Assembly: GCA_900757415.1 (NCBI GenBank)
Contig: CAAENU010000185.1
Coordinates: 1 to 12,165 of the forward strand
From: an uncultured Oscillospiraceae bacterium
Lineage (GTDB): Bacteria > Bacillota > Clostridia > Oscillospirales > Oscillospiraceae
DNA: 12,165 nt
Direction: 5' to 3'
Shown here: piece by piece, positions 7,681-12,165 of the stretch
Layout: each line of letters begins with the position of its first letter
Numbering within the stretch: the first letter of the stretch is position 1
Position numbers and translations under genes: made by a program
The notes under the pieces: generated by a model
What the model saw: the letters and a program-made list of their open reading frames with translations, nothing else
The model's database searches: none
Told to the model about the DNA's origin: nothing

Positions 7681-7767
7681 CCGCGGAAGAGCGCAGGCAT
7701 GGCGGCCAGTTTTCCAGCCGGCGGGAGCCGGCCGCCAGCGGCGTGAATTCGCAGCGGAGGAAACATC

Positions 7768-8538
7768 GTGGACAATGGCATCATCGTAACCGCCGGCCTT
7801 GTCCTGCGGGAAACGGAAACAAAGGAATCAGACAAGATCCTGACGGTGCTGACGCCGGAGCTGGGACGCATCAGCGTTATTGCCAAGGGCGCCCGCAGCC
7901 GCCGCAGCAAGTATACCGCCGCCTGCCAGCTGCTGGCCTATGACGAAATGACGCTGCGCCGCAAGGGTGAGTGGTACTATCTGGCGGAGGCGGGCACGCT
8001 GGAGCTGTTTGACGGCGTGCGGCAGGACATCCAGCGGCTGGCGCTGGCGTCGTATTTCGCCGAGCTGACGGAAACCGTGTGCCAGGATGCCCTGGCGGCG
8101 GCGGAGATCCTGCCGCTGCTGCTCAACGCGCTGTTCGCGCTGGGGACGCTGGGCAAAGAGCCGCTGGTGGTGAAAACCGCCTTTGTCTGGCGGCTGCTGG
8201 AGATGGCGGGCTTTGCCCCGCTTGCAGACGGCTGCGCCGTCTGCGGCCGTGAAATGCCGCAAGCGCCCATGCTGGACGTGGTGCAGGGTGTGCTGCGGTG
8301 CGGCGGCTGCCGCCTCAGCGGCGGCGGGTTGAGCCTGCCCCTGACGGAGAGCGCCGTGCAGGCGCTGCGCTACATTCTGTATTGCCCGCCTAAGAAGCTC
8401 TACGCCTTCACGCTGGCGCGCCAGGATCTGCGGCTGCTGGATCGGGCGGGGGAGGCTTTCTGCGCCGTGCAGCTGGATCGGGGATTCCGGACATTGGACT
8501 ACTACAAGGCGTTTTTGCCGGTGGAGGAGGACGAATAA
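7768..8538 (+). CDS. recO: DNA repair protein RecO
   Basis: A 256-residue recombination mediator that, with RecF and RecR, helps load RecA on SSB-coated single-stranded DNA and anneals complementary strands. The N-terminal OB-fold region is recognisable (GIIVTAGLVLRETETKESDKI, then LTPELGRISVIAKGARS), followed by a helical domain. A zinc-binding cluster is intact: C156-x2-C159 and C178-x2-C181. It starts with GTG, supported by GGAGG at 7756-7760 and a 7-base spacer; the protein begins MDNGIIV, as expected for the family. era-recO order is standard for Firmicutes. The spacer in front of it was reshaped by the era-tail duplication, and repeat copy B begins 4 bases after its stop. Confidence 0.95.
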   Translation: MDNGIIVTAGLVLRETETKESDKILTVLTPELGRISVIAKGARSRRSKYTAACQLLAYDEMTLRRKGEWYYLAEAGTLELFDGVRQDIQRLALASYFAELTETVCQDALAAAEILPLLLNALFALGTLGKEPLVVKTAFVWRLLEMAGFAPLADGCAVCGREMPQAPMLDVVQGVLRCGGCRLSGGGLSLPLTESAVQALRYILYCPPKKLYAFTLARQDLRLLDRAGEAFCAVQLDRGFRTLDYYKAFLPVEEDE

Positions 8539-8542
8539 GGGT

Positions 8543-8994
8543 GTTTCGCGCCTGCGGCGCGAGGACGGCCTTCGGCGACCCACTTTTCCCAGCAGCTGGA
8601 AAAGTGGGCAAAAGAGCCGGAAGAAACCGATGGTTTCTTCACTTCCTTGCGCGCTACGCCATTACACCAACTTGTAATTGCGTACCACACGTTCACACAG
8701 GATTTTCTTTTTCGCTTCGTCATCGAATCGTCCCAGCACCAGCGCCGCTGCCGCTGATGCCTACGCCGAGCAACGCTGTTGGTTCTACTGTTGAGAATAT
8801 CAGCGGCAGCGGCGCTGGAGGAAAGTCGATTCTTCATACGCAACAATGATCACAATGTTCTGCGAACGCGCGGAAAAAAGTATCAAATATAACCAGAGTA
8901 TAGCCTGCGCGGATTCTTAAACCGCAGGTTTAAGTGGTGTTTTTGCTTACTTTTGCCACCACGGGCAAAAGTAGGTCGCGCCGGAGCGCGAAAC
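8543..8994 (-). repeat. Structured ~452 bp MITE-like intergenic element, copy B (inverted)
   Basis: Its reverse complement aligns with copy A (6120-6555) over essentially its whole length. On the plus strand it runs GTTTCGCGCC to GCGCGAAAC. Hairpins on the plus strand are: TCGCGCC/GGCGCGA (8546-8562); an extra GGCC/GGC-type insertion near 8563-8578 not seen in A; CCCACTTTTCC/GGAAAAGTGGG (8579-8608); GAAGAAACC/GGTTTCTTC (8620-8640); a perfect 19 bp central stem (8740-8758 with 8799-8817, 40-base loop); CTTAAACC/GGTTTAAG (8916-8934); TACTTTTGCC/GGCAAAAGTA (8948-8973); and CGCGC/GCGCG at the right end. The shared box TACCACACGTTCA is at 8683-8695. The end next to mutS2 corresponds to the ybeY-proximal end of copy A. 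No mobility gene is inside. Confidence 0.85.
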
Positions 8995-8997
8995 CCC

Positions 8998-9120
8998 CTC
9001 CCTCGGGCGACCGCGAGAGTCGCCCCTACGACAACCCCTCCGTCAACGCTTCGCATTGCCACCTCAGCTGTGCACGCCTCAGTGTGCGCACTGGGGTGCC
9101 CTTACACAGGGGAGGCTTGA
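8998..9120. repeat. Second type of palindromic intergenic repeat before mutS2
   Basis: This segment begins with GGGCGAC/GTCGCCC (9005-9011 with 9019-9025) followed by CCTACG, then CAACGC-TTC-GCATTG, and ends with CCCTTACACAGGGGAGGCTT (9099-9118), in which the CCCTT/GGGG core is palindromic. A further imperfect hairpin GCACGCCTCAGTG/CACTGGGGTGC (about 9072-9099) seems to split the CACCTC and CCCTTACACAGGGGAGG halves, which would otherwise pair. From general familiarity this style of sequence recurs between genes in gut Oscillospirales genomes; that was not checked. Confidence 0.5.
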
Positions 9121-9182
9121 GAACCCCACCACACAAGTATTACGTTTACCAACAAAAGAGGTATTGATCAAGGATAAAAACT

Positions 9183-11582
9183 ATGAGTGAATTGTTTGAA
9201 AAATCCATCCGCACGCTGGAGCTCCCGGCGGTGCTGGAAATGCTGTCGGCCCGGGCGGTCAGCGAGGCAGCCCGTGAAAAGAGCCGGAAGCTGATGCCCG
9301 CCACCGACCGGCAGGAGGTGCTGCGGCTGCTGGACGAGACCGACGCCGCCCGCGAGCGGCTGGGACTATACGGCTCGCCCAGCTTTTCCGGGGTGAAGGA
9401 CGTGTCCGAGCCGCTGGCCCGGGCCGACCGGGGCGGCATGCTGAACACCCGGGAGCTACTGAACATCGCCGCGCTGCTGACGGCGGCGCGCCGTGTCAGC
9501 GAATATGATGCCGAGCGCAAGGGCGAGGCCACCGCCATCGACCGCTTTTTCAGCGCCCTGCACACCAATAAGTATTTGGAAGACCGTATCCACGGCGCCA
9601 TTCTGGACGAGGAGACCATTGCCGATACCGCCAGCGCCGAGCTGGCGGATATCCGCCGCAAGATGCGGATCGCCGCCAGCAAGGGCCGGCAGATCCTGCA
9701 AAAGATCATCTCCTCTCCCTCTTACGCTAAGCTTTTGCAGGAGGCGCTGATCACCCAGCGGGACGGCCGCTTCGTGGTGCCCGTCAAGGCGGAGTATAAG
9801 GGCAGCATTCCCGGTCTTGTCCACGACATCTCCTCCTCCGGCGCCACGCTGTTTGTAGAGCCTATGGGTGTGGTGCAGGCCAACAACGAGCTTAAGGAGC
9901 TGGAGGCCCGGGAGGAAAAGGAGATCGAGCGGATCCTCCGTGAGCTTTCCGCCCAGTGCGCCGACGGCAGGGAGTATATCCTCTTCGACTATGACATGCT
10001 GGTGCACCTGGACATGATCTTTGCCCGGGCACAGCTGAGCTACGCCATGGACGCCAGCCGTCCGGAGGTGGTGCGCCGCGGGGCCATCTCCCTCAAGCGC
10101 GCCCGCCATCCGCTGCTGGATAAGGCAAAGGCCGTGCCGGTGACGGTGGAGCTGGGCGGAGACTACGATACGCTGGTGATCACCGGCCCCAACACCGGCG
10201 GCAAGACGGTGACGCTGAAAACGCTGGGACTTTTGTGCCTGATGGCCCAGTGCGGCCTGCACATTCCTGCAGACAGCGGCTCCACCGTGCGGGTGTTTGA
10301 CCGGATTCTGGCGGACGTGGGCGACGAGCAGTCCATCGAGCAGAGCCTGTCCACCTTCTCGGCCCACATGTCCAACACGGTGGAGATCCTGCGTCAGGCG
10401 GACGATGAGAGCCTGATCCTCTTCGATGAGCTGGGTGCGGGTACCGACCCGGTGGAGGGTGCGGCGCTGGCCATCGCCATCATCCAGCACGCCCGGCAAA
10501 AGGGCGCGCTGATTGCCGCCACCACCCACTATGCCGAGCTGAAAACCTTTGCCATGACCACGGCGGGGGTAGAGAACGCCAGCTGCGAATTCGACGTGCA
10601 GACCCTGCGGCCCACCTATCGGCTGCTGGTGGGCATTCCCGGCAAGTCCAACGCCTTTGCCATTTCCCGGCGGCTGGGATTGGACGAGAGCGTCATCGCC
10701 GACGCCAAGGCGCAGATGGACAGCGAATCGGTGCGCTTTGAGGATGTGCTGGCCCAGCTGGAGGAGAAACGCCAGCGGCTGGAAAAGGCGCAGACCGAGG
10801 CAAACCGCCTGTGGCAGCAGCGGCAGGAGGACGCCCGCAAGGCCCGCGTGTTCCGCGAGCAGATGGAAAAAGCCAAGGAGAATGCCCGGGCCAAGGGCGA
10901 GGCCGAGGCAAAGCGCATCGTGCGGGAGGCCCAGCAGAAAACCGAGGAGATCTTCGCCCAGTTGGACGAGCTGCGCCGTCAGCAGACCCGCGCCGCCAAC
11001 TTCCAGCAGATGAACGATGCCCGGGCCGCCATCCGCCATGACCTGAAGGAGGCGGAGGCGGTGCTGCACAGCCATGACGAGGAGCCGGAGGCCCCCGCGC
11101 CCAGCCGTCCCATCGCCGTGGGCGATCTGGTGGAGCTGGCAGGGGTGAAAACTGCCGCCACGGTGCTGAATGTGAACGGCGACGGCTCCATGCTCTTGCA
11201 GGCGGGCAAGATGAAGATGACCGTCAAGCCCGGTCAGGTGCGGCTGCTGGAATCCGCCGAGGAGATCGAGCGGCGCAAAAAGCAGGCGGCGGCCGCCCAG
11301 CGCAAAAACGTATCCCCCCAGATCCAGCTGGCGGCCCGCGCCGCCTCGGAGCTGGATATCCGGGGCATGGAGACGCTGGAGGCCGAAAGCGTGGTGGAAA
11401 ACTATATCGACGCGGCGGTAATGGCCAAGCTGGGCACCGTGACCATCATTCACGGCAAGGGCACCGGCGCGCTGCGCAAGGCGGTGCATGAGATGCTCAA
11501 GCGCAACCGGGCCGTGAAGTCCTTCCGCCTGGGCCGGTATGGTGAGGGCGAGGCAGGCGTGACGGTGGTGGAGCTGAAATAA
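9183..11582 (+). CDS. mutS2: MutS2 family ATPase/endonuclease with Smr domain
   Basis: A 799-residue MutS-family protein lacking the mismatch-recognition domain of MutS. An N-terminal core/lever region (about 1-290) is followed by the ATPase: Walker A GPNTGGKT at 335-342, Walker B LILFDELGAGTDP at 411-423, and ATTHYAELK at 446-454. A long charged coiled coil (about 505-630), a KOW-like patch (GDLVELAGVKTAATVLNVN, 647-665) and a C-terminal Smr domain (about 720-799) complete it. The Smr signatures are LDIRG (724-728, in place of the commoner LDLR) and HGKGTGALR (757-765). Family members suppress recombination and, in Bacillus, split collided ribosomes. AAGGA at 9170-9174, 8 bases upstream, supports the ATG. 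No terminator is obvious after the stop. Confidence 0.95.
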   Translation: MSELFEKSIRTLELPAVLEMLSARAVSEAAREKSRKLMPATDRQEVLRLLDETDAARERLGLYGSPSFSGVKDVSEPLARADRGGMLNTRELLNIAALLTAARRVSEYDAERKGEATAIDRFFSALHTNKYLEDRIHGAILDEETIADTASAELADIRRKMRIAASKGRQILQKIISSPSYAKLLQEALITQRDGRFVVPVKAEYKGSIPGLVHDISSSGATLFVEPMGVVQANNELKELEAREEKEIERILRELSAQCADGREYILFDYDMLVHLDMIFARAQLSYAMDASRPEVVRRGAISLKRARHPLLDKAKAVPVTVELGGDYDTLVITGPNTGGKTVTLKTLGLLCLMAQCGLHIPADSGSTVRVFDRILADVGDEQSIEQSLSTFSAHMSNTVEILRQADDESLILFDELGAGTDPVEGAALAIAIIQHARQKGALIAATTHYAELKTFAMTTAGVENASCEFDVQTLRPTYRLLVGIPGKSNAFAISRRLGLDESVIADAKAQMDSESVRFEDVLAQLEEKRQRLEKAQTEANRLWQQRQEDARKARVFREQMEKAKENARAKGEAEAKRIVREAQQKTEEIFAQLDELRRQQTRAANFQQMNDARAAIRHDLKEAEAVLHSHDEEPEAPAPSRPIAVGDLVELAGVKTAATVLNVNGDGSMLLQAGKMKMTVKPGQVRLLESAEEIERRKKQAAAAQRKNVSPQIQLAARAASELDIRGMETLEAESVVENYIDAAVMAKLGTVTIIHGKGTGALRKAVHEMLKRNRAVKSFRLGRYGEGEAGVTVVELK

Positions 11583-11658
11583 GACGATTTTCGGCAGATA
11601 CGACAAAATTCACACTCTTTTTCAGTCTGTCCCCATCATAATTTTGTGGGAATGGCTA

Positions 11659-11691
11659 TTGCATTATCCCGGCGATTCGATATAATATAAT
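11659..11691 (+). promoter_or_regulatory. Sigma-A-type promoter for the HPr gene
   Basis: TTGCAT (11659-11664) and TATAAT (11681-11686) are separated by 16 bases; an overlapping second TATAAT lies at 11686-11691. It is the strongest promoter-like sequence in the window and sits in the AT-rich spacer between mutS2 and the HPr gene. Transcription would start near 11693, giving a leader of about 58 bases. Confidence 0.7.
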
Positions 11692-11703
11692 AGCGAGAGT
11701 GAG

Positions 11704-11729
11704 AGTATCGGCATTTGGGCCGAGATACT
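11704..11729 (+). promoter_or_regulatory. Leader hairpin upstream of the HPr ribosome binding site
   Basis: AGTATCGGC (11704-11712) pairs with GCC..GATACT (11719-11729) with a 2-base bulge. It lies at the 5' end of the predicted leader, 6 bases ahead of the AAGGAG ribosome binding site (11736-11741), and may stabilise the mRNA. There is no T tract, so it is not a terminator. Confidence 0.4.
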
Positions 11730-11750
11730 GACGTGAAGGAGAACGGACAA

Positions 11751-12014
11751 ATGTATACGAAGGAAGTTACCGTGAACAATGAGGTCGGCCTGCACGCCAG
11801 ACCTGCCACCTATTTTATCCAGAAGGCCAACGAGTTCAAGAGCGGCATCTGGGTGGAAAAGGAGGAGCGCCGCGTTAACGCCAAGAGCCTGCTGGGTGTG
11901 CTGAGCCTGGGCATCGTAAAGGGCACTACCATCACCCTGATCGCCGATGGCAGCGACGAAGTGGCCGCTGTGGACGCGCTGAGCGAGCTGGTAGAGCATC
12001 AGCTGGGCGAGTAA
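11751..12014 (+). CDS. ptsH: HPr-family phosphocarrier protein
   Basis: An 87-residue cytosolic phosphocarrier. HPr accepts a phosphate from enzyme I on His15 and passes it to sugar-specific EIIA domains; in Firmicutes, HPr kinase phosphorylates Ser46 to signal carbon catabolite repression. Both sites are present: GLHARPA puts the histidine at residue 15, and NAKSLLGVLSLGI puts the serine at residue 46. Presence of His15 argues against the regulatory paralogue Crh. The ATG at 11751 is preferred over an in-frame TTG at 11715 because AAGGAG (11736-11741) precedes it by 9 bases and the TTG falls within a leader hairpin. The gene stands alone between its own promoter and terminator, with no ptsI in view, so a second HPr elsewhere in the genome is possible. 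Confidence 0.92.
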   Translation: MYTKEVTVNNEVGLHARPATYFIQKANEFKSGIWVEKEERRVNAKSLLGVLSLGIVKGTTITLIADGSDEVAAVDALSELVEHQLGE

Positions 12015-12026
12015 CTGTTTGTTGAC

Positions 12027-12064
12027 AAAAATACGCCTGACCGATCTGGTCAGGCGTATTTTTT
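12027..12064 (+). terminator. Intrinsic terminator of the HPr gene
   Basis: AAAAATACGCCTGACC (12027-12042), a 5-base loop GATCT, and its exact complement (12048-12063) form a 16 bp stem with a GC-rich upper part ending in a T6 tract. It lies 12 bases after the HPr stop. The A-tract on the 5' side makes it potentially bidirectional. Confidence 0.92.
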
Positions 12065-12084
12065 GCGTTGGTTCACAAAGTCAA

Positions 12085-12103
12085 CCCCCGGCTCTGCCGG
12101 GGG
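12085..12103. repeat. GC-rich hairpin, possible insertion-sequence end
   Basis: CCCCCGGC-TCT-GCCGGGGG is a perfect 8 bp hairpin with a 3-base loop, followed by a purine-rich stretch up to the window edge that ends in GTAAGG, which could be the beginning of a ribosome binding site. Small GC-rich hairpins set close to an end are typical of IS200/IS605-type elements. No transposase sequence is visible before the window ends, so this is only a suggestion. Confidence 0.3.
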
Positions 12104-12165
12104 CAAAAGAAAGCCTATGGCGAGGGGAAGAGTAGACAAGAAAAAGTCTCCGAGTTAAAGTAAGG

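Larger units (their letters stand above)
7501..7767. other. Repeat-filled era-recO spacer
   Basis: This 267-base spacer holds no gene. It contains, in order: a 9 bp hairpin GCAGGAAAA/TTTTCCTGC (7502-7510 with 7529-7537) just after the era stop, without a T tract; a GC-rich CGCC/GGCG hairpin near 7551-7565; a perfect EcoRI-site-containing hairpin GAATTCCGC/GCGGAATTC (7576-7596); the duplicated era tail (7625-7680); a second, diverged copy of the GCCAGTTTTCC...GGCGTGAATTCGCAG segment (7705-7754); and the recO ribosome binding site GGAGG (7756-7760). No promoter is convincing, so era and recO may still be co-transcribed. Confidence 0.8.

Noticed and set aside
8502..8846. A 114-codon minus-strand ORF through repeat copy B, with a basic run RRRHQRQRR that is also encoded in copy A.
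   Set aside because: The same frame in copy A stops (TGA) just after the central hairpin. Differences between copies are mostly at first codon positions and change residues, the basic run is simply the hairpin arm translated, and no ribosome binding site was seen. Structure, not protein, seems conserved.
9117..9143. TTGAGA and TATTAC as a possible mutS2 promoter.
   Set aside because: The spacer is only 15 bases and the -35 half lies within the palindromic repeat; the match is no better than expected by chance in an AT-richer stretch.
6115..9182. The inverted repeats as a CRISPR array or attachment sites of an integrated element.
   Set aside because: There are only two long copies in opposite orientation with no short regular repeat-spacer pattern, and the genes between them are housekeeping genes in normal order, with no integrase or cas gene.
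9456..11606. A 716-codon open frame on the strand opposite mutS2.
   Set aside because: It is a GC-rich antisense shadow: the plus strand encodes a full-length MutS2 with all motifs, while the antisense product is a low-complexity Leu/Gly/His/Gln-rich sequence.

Overview
The window looks like chromosomal backbone from a GC-rich, endospore-forming member of the Clostridia, most likely a gut Oscillospirales relative. The evidence is three sporulation-lineage genes (ylbJ-like, yqfC, yqfD), the Firmicutes-type order yqfC-yqfD-phoH-ybeY-(gap)-era-recO, a Firmicutes-type MutS2 with a C-terminal Smr domain, and an HPr carrying both His15 and Ser46. The placement rests on gene content and order only; no database search was possible.

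Layout. On the minus strand, reading right to left, there is a ylbJ-like membrane protein gene (ending at 2164), then proB and proA (2088 to 46) as an abutting TGA/ATG proline-biosynthesis pair with its own -10/-35-like promoter. A short divergent region (about 3070-3171) separates ylbJ from a tightly packed plus-strand operon yqfC-yqfD-phoH-ybeY (3172-6114), whose genes are spaced by +2, +5 and an overlap (TAATG). The usual pgpH, dgkA and cdd genes are absent here. Next come era (6601-7500), recO (7768-8538) and mutS2 (9183-11582), each separated by repeat-rich spacers. An HPr-type phosphocarrier gene (11751-12014) follows with its own promoter and a strong intrinsic terminator.

The most unusual content is in the spacers. 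Two diverged copies of a roughly 440-450 bp structured element lie in opposite orientation around era-recO (6120-6555 and 8543-8994). Each has terminal inverted repeats that are themselves pairs of hairpins, an identical CTTAAACC hairpin, a conserved unstructured block, a long central hairpin on a GCCGCTGCCGCT arm, and a GAAG hairpin. Several stems differ between copies by paired, pairing-preserving changes, so structure appears conserved rather than just sequence. Both elements begin 4-5 bp after a stop codon. The era-recO spacer carries a second oddity: the last 17 codons of era and its stop are duplicated 179 bp downstream with only synonymous differences, next to a small element with GCCAGTTT/AAACTGGC ends. 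A third palindromic repeat precedes mutS2, and a hairpin at the right edge may be the start of an insertion sequence.

Functionally the genes cover proline synthesis (ProB, ProA), sporulation-associated membrane and coat-type proteins (YlbJ-like, YqfC, YqfD), RNA and ribosome maturation (PhoH, YbeY, Era), DNA and ribosome quality control (RecO, MutS2) and sugar-transport signalling (HPr).
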